A stretch of 64,000 nucleotides of DNA, taken from assembly GCF_001517975.1 (NCBI RefSeq), contig NZ_KQ950183.1, positions 381,660 to 445,659 of the forward strand. Reading direction: 5' to 3'. Positions 32,813-41,064 of this stretch are shown here, piece by piece. This DNA is from Thermobifida cellulosilytica TB100 (lineage in GTDB: Bacteria > Actinomycetota > Actinomycetes > Streptosporangiales > Streptosporangiaceae). Both the position numbers and the translations under genes were made by a program. Positions within the stretch are counted from its first letter, which is position 1. Every line of letters starts with the position of its first letter. The notes under the pieces are model-generated. The model did no database searches, was not told the DNA's origin, and was given only the letters and a program-made list of their open reading frames with translations.

Positions 32813-33679
32813 TCAGGCCACGGCCGCGGCGGTCGCCCGCAGCTCTTCGAGGTCGGCGGCGGAGACGGACCCGCAACTGACCCGGACCGGTCCCACGGGC
32901 AGTCCCCGCACCTGCAACCCCGCCTTGAGGTGGGCGATGTTGCCCGCCTTGACCGCGGCGACCGCCCGCTCCACCAGGGGCTGCGCCGCGGCCGCGGCCG
33001 CGGCGTCACCGGAGCGCAGTGCGTCGCGCAGGGCCACGAACGGCTCGGGGAACACCGAGGAGACCCCAGAGACCACGCCCGTGCCGCCGGAGCGGACGAG
33101 CTCGGCGTAGGAGACGTCGTTGCCGGAGAAGAACGCGAAGCCCTCCGGGGCCTCGGCGAGGAACGCCGCGACCGACTCGTCGCTCTCCCCGCTGATCTTG
33201 ACCCCGCTCACGCCGACGTCGGCGAGGCGGCGCAGCACGGACGGCGCGGCCGGGGTGGTGGAGCGGGCCTGGAACAGGTAGGCGAACACCTGGGCGCCGT
33301 CCGCGGCGGCGACGACCCGCTCGAAGTAGCGCAGCAGCGCGTCCTCGGGGGCGGGCAGGTAGAACGGGGTGATGGCGGCGACCCGGCGGGCGCCCGCGGC
33401 CACGGCGGCCCGGGCGAGCCGTTCGGCCTGCCGGGCAGTTGCCGCGCCCACGTGCGCGTAGGTGCGGTCGGGGCCGAACACCTCCAGGGCGACGCGCAGC
33501 ACCTCCAGCCGCTCCTCGTCGTCCAGGGCGGTGAACTCGCCGGTGGTGCCCGCCGCGAACACTCCGTCGGCGCCGCTGTCGCGGATCCGGGCCGCCAGGA
33601 CGGCCAGGGTGTCGGTGTCGAGCCGCTCGTCGGCGGTGAACGGGGTGGGCATCGCGGTGATCAACTGTGCTTCGGGCAT
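32813..33679 (-). CDS. Dihydrodipicolinate synthase (DHDPS) family aldolase
   Basis: 288 residues, (beta/alpha)8 class I aldolase of the DapA/NanA superfamily. The Schiff-base lysine is K161 in GVKISGES and the catalytic tyrosine is Y134 in FAYLFQARS. GTTGEF near residue 45 is the substrate carboxylate loop. The tyrosine loop lacks the YNxPxR form of true DapA, and the neighbourhood is catabolic, so cleavage of a 2-keto acid to pyruvate plus an aldehyde is more likely than lysine synthesis. The kinase gene downstream could act on that aldehyde or ketone. Start ATG 33679 has GGAGG sequence upstream; the gap to tctA is 33 bp. Confidence 0.9.
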   Translation of the reverse strand: MPEAQLITAMPTPFTADERLDTDTLAVLAARIRDSGADGVFAAGTTGEFTALDDEERLEVLRVALEVFGPDRTYAHVGAATARQAERLARAAVAAGARRVAAITPFYLPAPEDALLRYFERVVAAADGAQVFAYLFQARSTTPAAPSVLRRLADVGVSGVKISGESDESVAAFLAEAPEGFAFFSGNDVSYAELVRSGGTGVVSGVSSVFPEPFVALRDALRSGDAAAAAAAQPLVERAVAAVKAGNIAHLKAGLQVRGLPVGPVRVSCGSVSAADLEELRATAAAVA

Positions 33680-33712
33680 GCGCGGTCTCCTCGGGAGGAA
33701 AGGAAGAAGGGG

Positions 33713-35215
33713 TCAGCGGGTGGGGGCGGCCGCCCCGGCGGTGCGGCGGCGCCTCCAGGCGGCGCGCAGCGGCGGCAGCAGCAGGGCCAGCAGGCTCACC
33801 GTCAGGATCGCCATGGCGAGCGGGCTGGTCAGGATGTTGGAGGGACCGCCGATCTCCAGGGCGCGGCGCAGGTTGCTCTCGGCGAGCTTGCCCAGCAGCA
33901 GGCCCAGCACCACCGGGCCGGCCGGGACGGAGAAGCGCCGCAGGAACAGGCCGACGAGCCCGAAGGCCAGCATCACGCCGACGTCGAAGACGCTGTTGTT
34001 GACGGCGTAGGTGCCCACCATGCAGAAGATCAGGATGACCGTCCACAGGAAGTGCCGCGGCAGGTCGAGGAGCTTGGCGACGCTCCGCATGCGCAGCAGG
34101 CTCAGCCCCAGGGCCAGCAGCGTGGCCACGATCATGATCCCCGCGATGCTGTAGACCAGCTCGGGGTTGTTGGTGAACAGCGACGGACCGGGCTGGATGC
34201 CCCAGACGATCATGGAGCCGATCATCACGGCCATCACCGAGTCGCCGGGGATGCCCAGGGCCAGTGAGGTGGTCGTGGAGCCGCCCAGGGTGGCGTTGGA
34301 GGCGGTGTCGGCGGCGGTGATGCCCTCCAGCGACCCCTTGCCGAACTTCTCCGGGTGCTTGGAGACGCGCCGGGCCTGGTCCCAGGCGAGGATGCCGGCG
34401 ATGTCGCCGCCGGTGGCGGGCACCACGCCGACCACCCCGCCCACGCCGCTGCCCACGAGCAGCGGTTTGACCATGACGCGCCAGTCGGAGCGGCGGGGGA
34501 ACCACCGGCCGAACTGGGTGATCGGGGCGGGGCCGCTGCCGGTGCGGTGGGTGAGGATCTGGTCGAAGACCTCGGCGATGCCGAACAGGCCGATGATCGC
34601 GGCGATGAACGGGATCCCGTCGGACAGTTCGAGGACGCCGAAGGTGAACCGGGGGTCGCCGGTGATGGGGTCGCGGCCCACCGCCCCCAGCAGCAGCCCC
34701 AGGGCGCCGGCCATGAGGCCCTTGACGATCTGCCCTCCCGAGATCCCGACCATCATTGTCAGGCCGAAGGCGACCAGGGCGAACATCTCGGCGGGACCGA
34801 ACTGCAGGGCCAGCCGGGACAGCGGGATGGCCGCGAACATCAGCAGCAGCAGTCCCGCGAACGTGCCGATCGCGGAGGCGAACGCCGACGCGGTCAGCGC
34901 CAGGCCGGCCCTGCCCTGCTTGGCCAGCGCGTAGCCGTCGAAGGTGGTGGCGATGGAGGCGGGCGTGCCGGGGGTGTTGACCAGGATCGCGGGGACCCGG
35001 TCGCCGAAGTTGGCGGAGACGTAGATGGTCAGCAGCACCGCCAGGCCCGGAAGCGGGTCCAGGGAGAGCGTGAAGCCGCTGGCCAGGGCCACCGCCATGG
35101 TGGCGGTGATGCCGGGGAAGGCGCCGACCAGCATGCCCAGCACGGCCCCCGCCGCGATGCACAGCAGCACGGTGGGGTCCAGCAGCGAGCCGAAGCCTTC
35201 GACGAGAGGACTCAT
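33713..35215 (-). CDS. tctA: Tripartite tricarboxylate transporter, TctA large membrane subunit
   Basis: 500 residues, about ten to twelve membrane segments. The TctA signature GAFPGITATMAVAL lies near residue 30, and VGVVPATGGDIAGILAWDQARRVSK plus the repeated GIPGDSVMAVMIG lie further on. It forms the secondary-transport channel for a carboxylate delivered by TctC. It follows tctB after a 151-bp gap and precedes the aldolase. The substrate class is citrate-like or other organic acids; with an aldolase and a kinase next to it, a sugar acid or hydroxy acid is a reasonable guess. Confidence 0.93.
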   Translation of the reverse strand: MSPLVEGFGSLLDPTVLLCIAAGAVLGMLVGAFPGITATMAVALASGFTLSLDPLPGLAVLLTIYVSANFGDRVPAILVNTPGTPASIATTFDGYALAKQGRAGLALTASAFASAIGTFAGLLLLMFAAIPLSRLALQFGPAEMFALVAFGLTMMVGISGGQIVKGLMAGALGLLLGAVGRDPITGDPRFTFGVLELSDGIPFIAAIIGLFGIAEVFDQILTHRTGSGPAPITQFGRWFPRRSDWRVMVKPLLVGSGVGGVVGVVPATGGDIAGILAWDQARRVSKHPEKFGKGSLEGITAADTASNATLGGSTTTSLALGIPGDSVMAVMIGSMIVWGIQPGPSLFTNNPELVYSIAGIMIVATLLALGLSLLRMRSVAKLLDLPRHFLWTVILIFCMVGTYAVNNSVFDVGVMLAFGLVGLFLRRFSVPAGPVVLGLLLGKLAESNLRRALEIGGPSNILTSPLAMAILTVSLLALLLPPLRAAWRRRRTAGAAAPTR

Positions 35216-35366
35216 CGGGTCGTCGGGGCCGTCCGGCCGGACATTGGCCGTGGGGAGGGGCCCCTTCCTCCTCTCCGGGGGACGGGACGGTCGTGCGGGG
35301 CCGGGAGCGGACTCCGGTCCGCGGGCGCGGACGGGGGCGCGGCCGGCCGGGAGCGGGGCGGGCGCA

Positions 35367-35870
35367 TCAGAGCGGAACCTTCAGCAGCACGCCGAACAGC
35401 AGGTAGAGGACGGCGGTGACCACGGCGGGGAAGACGAGCAGCGCCTTCCAGCCGCGGCCGCCGCCCAGGTGGACCAGGGCGGCGAGCAGGACCGGGGTGG
35501 AGACCCGGAAGTCCACGAAGTACCAGAGGACCCCGTAGCCGAGGACCGCCAGCAGCATCGCGGTGAGGCGGAGCGCCCCGGTGCGGCTGGCCGGGTCGGG
35601 AAGCTCCGCGGTCGCGCGGGGGCGCAGCAGCGCCAGCGCGGCGTGCAGGACGCTCAGCCCCAGCAGCACGTACGCCAGCGCCTCCGGCCACCAGCGCGGA
35701 CTGAAACTGGTCAACCCGGTCTTCTCCGGGACCTGGGCCGCCAGCACCAGGGCGCCGACGGCCACGGCGGCCCCGGCCAGCGCCGGGACCAGTTCGCGCA
35801 GCGGTGCGGAGGGGCGGGCCGCCGCCACCGGGGACGGCCCGCCCTCCTCGGGAACGGATGCGGTGGACAA
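35367..35870 (-). CDS. tctB: Tripartite tricarboxylate transporter, TctB small membrane subunit
   Basis: 167 residues with four predicted membrane helices (about 27-46, 66-82, 99-118 and 135-160). The conserved FSPRWWPEALAYVLLGLS segment between helices is typical of TctB. It starts at TTG 35870, 6 bp from the tctC stop, so the two are probably coupled. Together with TctA it makes the membrane part of the transporter; its exact role is not known. Confidence 0.88.
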   Translation of the reverse strand: MSTASVPEEGGPSPVAAARPSAPLRELVPALAGAAVAVGALVLAAQVPEKTGLTSFSPRWWPEALAYVLLGLSVLHAALALLRPRATAELPDPASRTGALRLTAMLLAVLGYGVLWYFVDFRVSTPVLLAALVHLGGGRGWKALLVFPAVVTAVLYLLFGVLLKVPL

Positions 35871-35876
35871 CGCCGA

Positions 35877-36854
35877 TCAGCCCCGGTCGCTCAGGAGGCC
35901 TTCGAAGCGCTGGGTCTCGCTCTGCACGAACGAGGCGAACTCGTCGGCGGGGACGTTGACCGGGATGCTGCCGGAGTCGGTGATGATCGCCGTGAACTCC
36001 TCGGACGAGGCCGCGACCTCGAACGCCTCCTCCAGGGCCTGCTTCACCCCGTCGGGGAGGCCGGCGGGAGCACCGATGCCGCCCCAGCCGCCCATGACGA
36101 CGTCCACGCCCTCCTCGGCGGCGGTGGGCACGCCCGGCAGCGACTCCGACGGCTGCTCGTCGAACACCGCGAGGACGCGCAACTGGCCGTCGGCGTGGGC
36201 GGGAGCGGTCTCGGAGATGCCGGCGATGACCGCGTCCACCTCGCCGCCGATGGCGGCGGTCACGGCGGGGGCGCCGCCGTCGAAGGGAACCGGCTTGAAC
36301 TCGGTGCCGGTGGCCTCGCCCAGGGCCGCGGTGGTGGCCTCCCAGATGGAGCCCGCACCGGAGTTGGAGACGGTGATCTTCCCGGGCTCCTTCTCCGCCG
36401 CCTCGACCAGGTCGCCGAGGGTCTCGTACGGGCTGTCGGCGGGGACGGCCACGGTCGCCGGGACCGACACCATCTGGCCGATCAGGTCGTAGTCGGCCGG
36501 GTCGACCTCGTAGCCCTGGAAGCCGAGCATGACCGTCTCCACCGGCAGGTAGCCGATGGTGTAGCCGTCGGCGGGCGCCGAGGCCAGGTGCTGCAGGCCC
36601 ACCGAGCCGGCGCCGCCGGTGCGGTTCTCCACGATGATGCTGGTGCCGAGCTCCTGCTCGAGCTGCTCGGCGAGGGTGCGGGCGGCCAGGTCGGAGGCGC
36701 CTCCGGCCTGGTAGGGGACGACGAGGGTGATGTCCTTGCTGGGGTAGTCGGCAGCGTCCTCGGAGACCGCTCCGCGGTCGGCGCAGCCCGCGGCGGTCAC
36801 GAGGGCGGCCAGGGCGAGGACGCCGCCCGCGGTGCGGAGGGTGGTGGGGCGCAT
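35877..36854 (-). CDS. tctC: Tripartite tricarboxylate transporter substrate-binding lipoprotein, TctC
   Basis: 325 residues. A lipoprotein signal peptide ends with VTAAGC (C24). The mature part has YPSKDITLVVPYQAGGASDLAARTLA, the standard TctC opening, then ENRTGGAGSVGLQHLA and FDGGAPAVTAAIGGEVDAVIAG. It catches the substrate outside the membrane and hands it to TctAB. The ATG at 36854 has GAAGGAGG 5 nt upstream, the strongest ribosome site of the operon, in line with the high expression of binding proteins. It is the first gene of the operon. The promoter region 36855-36973 contains CCGATGATCGG (36914-36924), a possible half-symmetric site. Confidence 0.92.
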   Translation of the reverse strand: MRPTTLRTAGGVLALAALVTAAGCADRGAVSEDAADYPSKDITLVVPYQAGGASDLAARTLAEQLEQELGTSIIVENRTGGAGSVGLQHLASAPADGYTIGYLPVETVMLGFQGYEVDPADYDLIGQMVSVPATVAVPADSPYETLGDLVEAAEKEPGKITVSNSGAGSIWEATTAALGEATGTEFKPVPFDGGAPAVTAAIGGEVDAVIAGISETAPAHADGQLRVLAVFDEQPSESLPGVPTAAEEGVDVVMGGWGGIGAPAGLPDGVKQALEEAFEVAASSEEFTAIITDSGSIPVNVPADEFASFVQSETQRFEGLLSDRG

Positions 36855-36973
36855 GACGCCTCCTTCGGGTGTGACGAGTCCAGTGACGAATGTGCGGGTT
36901 TTGGCATGAAGATCCGATGATCGGAGGTATTCGGGCGGAAGGGCCCCTTGTGAGGGGCGGCCCGGGACCGGGG

Positions 36974-37654
36974 CTATGCGCTCCCCGGGAACTGCTCCTG
37001 CTCCGTGTAGGGTCTGCGGAGCCTGCGCCTGGCGTTGTCCAGGTGCGCGTGCAGTTCGGCGAAGACGGCTTCGGGGTCTCCCTCCTCGACCAGGCGGGCC
37101 AGCAGCTCGTGCGCGCGGACCGAGGGGGTGAGATCGGCGTAGCGCTCGTTGGACGCGAGCAGCAGCATCTCGATGGTGGGACGGTACTGCGCCCAGACGT
37201 CGCCCAGCCGCCGGTGCGCGGCGACGTCGTAGAAGACCGAGTGGAAACGCAGGTCGGCCGCTGTGAAGGCGGTGGGGTCCCGCTCCTCGGCGGCGCGCCG
37301 CATGCCGCGCAGCGCGGCCTGGAGGCCCTCGGTGAGGCCCCTGCGGTCCCGTCCCAGCGCGATCTCCAGGGCGAGCCGCTCCATCGCCTCCCGCAGGGAG
37401 AACAGCTCGTCGATGTCGGCGCCGCTGAGCCCCACGACGGTGGCGCTGCGCCGGTTGGTGTCGACCAGCCCCTCGGCCGCCAGGGTCTTGAGGGCGTCGC
37501 GGATCGGCCCGCGGCTCAGGTTGAACTTCTCGGCCAGGTGGCTCTCCACCAGCGTGGTCCCCGGAGCGTAGCGGCCGGTGATGATCATGCGTCGAAGCTC
37601 GCCGGCCACCTGGTCCCCCAGGGCCCGCGGCTTGATGGGCAGGATCTCCGACAT
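36974..37654 (-). CDS. GntR family regulator, FCD (FadR) subfamily
   Basis: 226 residues. Winged HTH at about 10-70 (LGDQVAGELRRMIITGRYAPGTTLVESHLAEKFNLSRGPIRDALKTLAAEGLV), followed by an all-helical FCD ligand domain with SLREAMERLALEIA, DLRFHSVFYDVAAHRRL and RAHELLARLVEEGD, whose Asp/His residues bind a metal and carboxylate ligands. The ATG at 37654 has GAGAGGA before it; a longer frame upstream runs through its own operator and is rejected. It lies directly upstream of the tct-aldolase-kinase operon on the same strand and is its likely substrate-responsive repressor. A small hairpin (36943-36958) follows its stop. Confidence 0.92.
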   Translation of the reverse strand: MSEILPIKPRALGDQVAGELRRMIITGRYAPGTTLVESHLAEKFNLSRGPIRDALKTLAAEGLVDTNRRSATVVGLSGADIDELFSLREAMERLALEIALGRDRRGLTEGLQAALRGMRRAAEERDPTAFTAADLRFHSVFYDVAAHRRLGDVWAQYRPTIEMLLLASNERYADLTPSVRAHELLARLVEEGDPEAVFAELHAHLDNARRRLRRPYTEQEQFPGSA

Positions 37655-37665
37655 CGTTTCCTCTC

Positions 37666-37687
37666 GGTTAACTGTTAACAGTTGACC
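37666..37687 (-). promoter_or_regulatory. Palindromic operator for the GntR regulator
   Basis: A 22-bp near-perfect palindrome with a perfect 14-bp core AACTGTTAACAGTT. Its near end lies 12 bp before the regulator start codon, between the promoter and the SD. The position fits autoregulation by occluding transcription start. I saw no second intact copy before tctC. Confidence 0.7.
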
Positions 37688-37716
37688 AGATTGAATCACG
37701 GCCCGATCCGTGTCAA
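37688..37716 (-). promoter_or_regulatory. Candidate promoter of the GntR gene
   Basis: On the minus strand TTGACA (37711-37716) is followed after 15-17 bp by TTCAAT or CAATCT (-10-like). The -35 is perfect; the -10 is poor, as is common in actinobacteria. The operator begins immediately downstream. Confidence 0.45.
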
Positions 37717-37814
37717 GTCGCCGGGGCACGGAATTCCGACCTGCTGACCTGGAAGAAGACGGAAACCCCTGCGGGTACGGGGAAACACGGCCGGGGCCCG
37801 GGCCGCGACGAAGA

Positions 37815-37862
37815 GGCCCCGGGGCGACGGCACCACACGTGCGGCACCGCCGCCCCGGGGCC
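37815..37862 (-). terminator. Terminator after the LacI-family gene
   Basis: GGCCCCGGGGCG at 37815-37826 pairs exactly with 37851-37862. The intervening 24 nt can fold further. It lies 22 bp past the LacI stop on the minus strand. Confidence 0.7.
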
Positions 37863-37883
37863 CCGGAGCCGCGGGACAGGAGG

Positions 37884-38945
37884 TCAGCTCCGCGTGGGCG
37901 GAGCCGTGCTCTCCCGCACGACGACCTCGCCGCCGACCGGCACCACCCGGGGCTCCTCGGGCGTCTCCCCGTCCAGGGCCAGCCGGGCCGCCTCCTCGCC
38001 CATCCGCTCCAGGGGCAGCCGCACCGTGGTCAGCGCCGGAGTGAGGTCGCGCAGCGTGGGAATGTCGTCGAACCCGGCCACCGACAGGTCCTGCGGCACC
38101 CGCAGCCCCAGGTCGCGCAGGGCCGCCATCGCACCCGTGGCCATGACGTCGTTGACCGCGAACAGGCAGGTCGCGTCCGTGCCCGCAGCCATCAGCCGCC
38201 GGGTCGACTCGTACCCCCCATCACGGGTGAAGGCGCCGTGCACCACGTTGTGGTGGGCGAGCTCGACCCCCGCGCTCGACAGCGCCGAGTGGAACCCGTC
38301 CAACCGGTCGCGCGCGGTACGCAGATCGGCGGGACCGGCCAGGATCGCGAACCTGCGGTGCCCCTGCTCGACGAGGTGCCGCGCCAGCGCCGCGGCGCCG
38401 TTGCGGTTGTCGGGCACCACCGTGTCCGCGGGCAGCCCCTCCTGGGAGACGCAGGCGACCCGCCCGCCCTGGCGGGTGAAGATCCGGATCTCCTCGGCCA
38501 GTCGGCGCGTGCCCTCCTCGTCGATCGTGCGGCTGCCCACCAGCACCACCGCGCGGGCGCGGTGCGCGCGCAGCGTCGCCAGCATCTGCACCTCGCGCTG
38601 TGGGGCGCGCCCGGTGGTGCCCAGCACCACCACCAGGCTCTCCCCCTCGGCACGGCGGGTCACCCCCGCGGCGATGCCGGAGAAGTAGGGGTCGGCGATG
38701 TCGTGCACGATCAGCCCCACCAGCGAACTGGTGTTGCGGGCGAGCGTCTGCGCCGAGGCGTTGGCGAGGTACCCCAGCTCCCGGGCGCTCGCGGTGACCC
38801 GCTGTCGCAGCTTCTCGCCGACCTGGCGGGTACTCCCGTTGATCACGCGCGACGCGGTCGCCAGGGACACCCCGGCATGTTTGGCCACCTGCTCCAGTGT
38901 CACGTATCCGGACCCCACCCCGTTGCCCTTTCCGCTGCGTGCCAC
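37884..38945 (-). CDS. LacI family transcriptional regulator
   Basis: 353 residues. HTH with hinge at about 15-70: VTLEQVAKHAGVSLATASRVINGSTRQVGEKLRQRVTASARELGY. Then a periplasmic-binding-protein-like effector domain (LVGLIVHDIADPYFSGIAAGV, VVPDNRNGAAALARHL, FAVNDVMATGAMAALRDLGLRVPQDLSVAGFDD). GTG at 38945. It lies beside relics of sugar-utilisation genes (39240-40930 and 30126-30890) and three operator-like sites, so it is probably the surviving regulator of a mostly lost carbohydrate regulon. It may still control genes elsewhere. Confidence 0.92.
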   Translation of the reverse strand: MARSGKGNGVGSGYVTLEQVAKHAGVSLATASRVINGSTRQVGEKLRQRVTASARELGYLANASAQTLARNTSSLVGLIVHDIADPYFSGIAAGVTRRAEGESLVVVLGTTGRAPQREVQMLATLRAHRARAVVLVGSRTIDEEGTRRLAEEIRIFTRQGGRVACVSQEGLPADTVVPDNRNGAAALARHLVEQGHRRFAILAGPADLRTARDRLDGFHSALSSAGVELAHHNVVHGAFTRDGGYESTRRLMAAGTDATCLFAVNDVMATGAMAALRDLGLRVPQDLSVAGFDDIPTLRDLTPALTTVRLPLERMGEEAARLALDGETPEEPRVVPVGGEVVVRESTAPPTRS

Positions 38946-38947
38946 CA

Positions 38948-38961
38948 GGAAAACTCTTTCC
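38948..38961 (-). promoter_or_regulatory. Operator-like palindrome before the LacI-family gene
   Basis: GGAAAACTCTTTCC has 5-bp perfect arms GGAAA/TTTCC but CT rather than CG at the centre. It is placed 3 bp upstream of the GTG start, suitable for autoregulation. Weak on its own; stronger because two similar sites occur near the relics. Confidence 0.4.
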
Positions 38962-38972
38962 TCTCCGCTCGT

Positions 38973-39016
38973 GGGCGGCGTCGGCGGCTCAGGAGTTCGC
39001 GCCGCCGACGCCGCCC
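38973..39016 (-). terminator. Strong hairpin upstream of the LacI-family gene
   Basis: A perfect 16-bp stem (GGGCGGCGTCGGCGGC and complement) with a 12-nt loop. On the minus strand it lies after the Gfo/Idh/MocA relic and before lacI, so it probably ended the now-dead operon. Confidence 0.7.
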
Positions 39017-39239
39017 GGTACGTTCTGCCGCAGTTCGGTACGCCGGTGCCTCCCGGAACGCCAGCCTAGGGCCTCGTGTGCCGCCGACGAGCTGAAATCC
39101 GACCGCCCGCCGGCCAGGCCCGCCGTGGCCGGGCGCCCCGGCGGACGCGGCCCGGCGGCCGCCCCACCGGGCCGCGGAGGGCCCCGCACCGCAGGCCGGG
39201 GAGGGGAGGCGGCGCGGGACGGTGTGGACCGCGGGCCCG

Positions 39240-40340
39240 ACCGGGCAGCAGTTCCTCCGCCTGCACCGGGGCGCCCGACCCCGTCGAGGCGTTGACGGCC
39301 GGGCCGGCCGGCAGGGCGTGGGTGCCGTCGTTGCGGTCGGGGCGGATGCCGTCGCCGTGGGAGCCTTCGCCCACCGCGGCGGAGACGTCCTGCGCGGGGC
39401 TCGGTGCGGGCGCGGGGGGCGGTATGGCCGTGGTGTTCTCCTCGGAGGGCGGGCGTGGCGCGCACCGGCGTCGTCTCGTCCCGGTGCGGGGAGGCCCACG
39501 GGATCCCGGTGACGTCGAGCTCCGGGCGGCCCCCGGCCGCCGGTGGACGAGATCCGGCAGCCCTCCCAGGCCGCCAGGCGGCAGGTGGGCCTGGCATCCG
39601 AGGCGTGGCGAGCAGCACCGGCAGGTCCTCCCCCGATGGGTGATGCCGGGACCGAAGACGTTGAGGCCGCGCCGGCAGCCGTGCTCGTGCCCGACGTCCG
39701 GGGAAGCCGGGTCGGGGCCAGGGCTGCCGCTCAGGTGCAGTGCGAACGGGGCGTTCCCGGCGGCCGGACCGCCGTGGCTGCGCTCGTGGTCGGCGGCGAC
39801 GCCGTGGCGGCGGCCTCCTCGCCGCAGGAGAAGAGGCCGGCCCGGGCGAAGACCTCGGCGGGACGGGAGTCGGTCCACCGGTTGACCAGGTCGGGGCGGC
39901 GGCTGGCCTGGGGCGTCAGGAGGCCGCCGCAGTGGCGCTCGGCGCGGTGCCGGCGGCGGAACCGGGCGGTGCCGTGGCGCAGGCCGAGCAGCCACGCGAA
40001 GGGCGCCGAGCCGGTCTCTGCGACGGCCCCCGAGGCAGCATCGCGCAGGTGCCCGTGGACGGGGCTGTGCCGGTGGTTGGACCCGCCGAGCCCTGGCCGC
40101 AGGTGCGCTCCCGGGCGTCGCGGACGCGGCGGCAGCCGTCCAGGCCGACGGTAGCGGCCTCTCGGCGGCGACGGCGCGGCCCGACTCCAGGGCGGCCGCG
40201 ATGCAGCCGGCGCGCAGACGGTCGGGGGCGCACACGGCGACCTCGTCCACCGGCTCGGCGTCGAGCCTCCGGGGAAGTCGTCGGGCGTGCAGGCGGTAGC
40301 GGGCCGGGGCCCGCCTCGGCGACGATCGTTGCGGACACCC
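39240..40340 (-). pseudogene. Gfo/Idh/MocA oxidoreductase relic (near full length)
   Basis: Fragments in several minus-strand frames follow one oxidoreductase in order. Near 40250-40140: DEVAVCAPDRLRAGCIAAALESGRAVAAERPL, where VAVCxPDxLHA and EKPL would be expected. Near 39950-39800: GLLTPQASRRPDLVNRWTDSRPAEVFARAGLF, the HxxDLxxWxTGxxPxEV block with its catalytic histidine lost. Near 39290-39230: AVNASTGSGAPVQAEELL, the usual C-terminal end. No single frame spans it and the Rossmann glycine loop cannot be found. Borders are approximate. Confidence 0.6.
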
Positions 40341-40498
40341 GTCCGGGGGCGGTTGGCGCCGCACAGGGCGGTCGGCCCCGGACGGCGCGCGTGGTGACCA
40401 GGCGCGGGGGACGTCCGGGGGCGCGGCCCGGCGCCCACGGTCGCCCACCGGCGTGCGGGGTTCGGTTCCGGAAGCGGGGCAGGTTCGTCCACCCCTCG

Positions 40499-40510
40499 GT
40501 AAACGCTTTC
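40499..40510. promoter_or_regulatory. LacI-type operator-like site
   Basis: GTAAACGCTTTC has the AANCGNTT pattern with a central CG. It lies between the oxidoreductase relic (minus) and the binding-protein relic (plus), a natural place for a shared sugar operator. Confidence 0.45.
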
Positions 40511-40544
40511 TGTGCGGAGGAGGGGACGGCCGGGCGCCTCGCAG

Positions 40545-40930
40545 AGCGCGGGGACCGAGGCGGGCGGCCCCGACCGGCCGGTGCTGCCCGCCGACAGCGG
40601 CGCCATGGCGCACTTCCGGGCCACCCGGCTCGGCGCGGTCAGCTCCGCGCCGGGCCGCGAGCCGACTGCTGCGCCACCCGGGCGGGCCGGGCACGCGCGC
40701 ACCGGCATGCACGTCAGGCCCGCGGTGTTCTGCTCCGTCTGCGCCGACACCGGGTACCCGGAGGAGGCCGCCGGGTGCGTCGGCTTCCTGCCCGGCAGCG
40801 GGGAGGCCCGCGGTCCTGCCGGCCGGGGCGGCCTGTCGGCGTCGACGTCCGCGGGCCCGCCGCGGGCGCTGCCCGAGGCCGACAGGCGCAGCGCCGAGTT
40901 CCTCGCCGCGCGACACCGCCAGGCGCCCCG
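40545..40930 (+). pseudogene. Sugar ABC transporter substrate-binding protein relic (3' part)
   Basis: One frame carries what looks like the C-terminal third of an extracellular sugar-binding protein: SGAMAHFRATRLGAVSSAPGR, then GMHVRPAVFCSVCADTGYPEEAAGCVGFL (the common HPEEAAxxVDFLxxDPEA block), and ADRRSAEFLAARH at the end. The signal peptide and N-terminal two-thirds are missing and no permease genes follow. It matches the picture of a lost carbohydrate uptake cluster. Confidence 0.5.
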
Positions 40931-41013
40931 ACGACGGCCTGATGCCCGGCGGACTCGCCCCGGCCGAGGCCGCCGCCGGGGCGCCTGGCCCCTCCCGCCC
41001 CGTCCAGCGGAAG

Positions 41014-41049
41014 GGCCCGCCGCGTCCTCCCCTTGCCGCGCGGCGGGCC
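41014..41049 (-). terminator. Terminator after the acyltransferase gene
   Basis: An 11-bp perfect stem GGCCCGCCGCG with a 14-nt loop, 16 bp past the stop of the acyltransferase on the minus strand. Confidence 0.65.
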
Positions 41050-41064
41050 TGCCCCGTCCGGCCG

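Noticed and set aside
32813..33679. Lysine-biosynthetic dapA
   Set aside because: The catalytic residues exist, but the tyrosine loop is atypical and the gene is embedded in a transport and kinase operon with a catabolic regulator.
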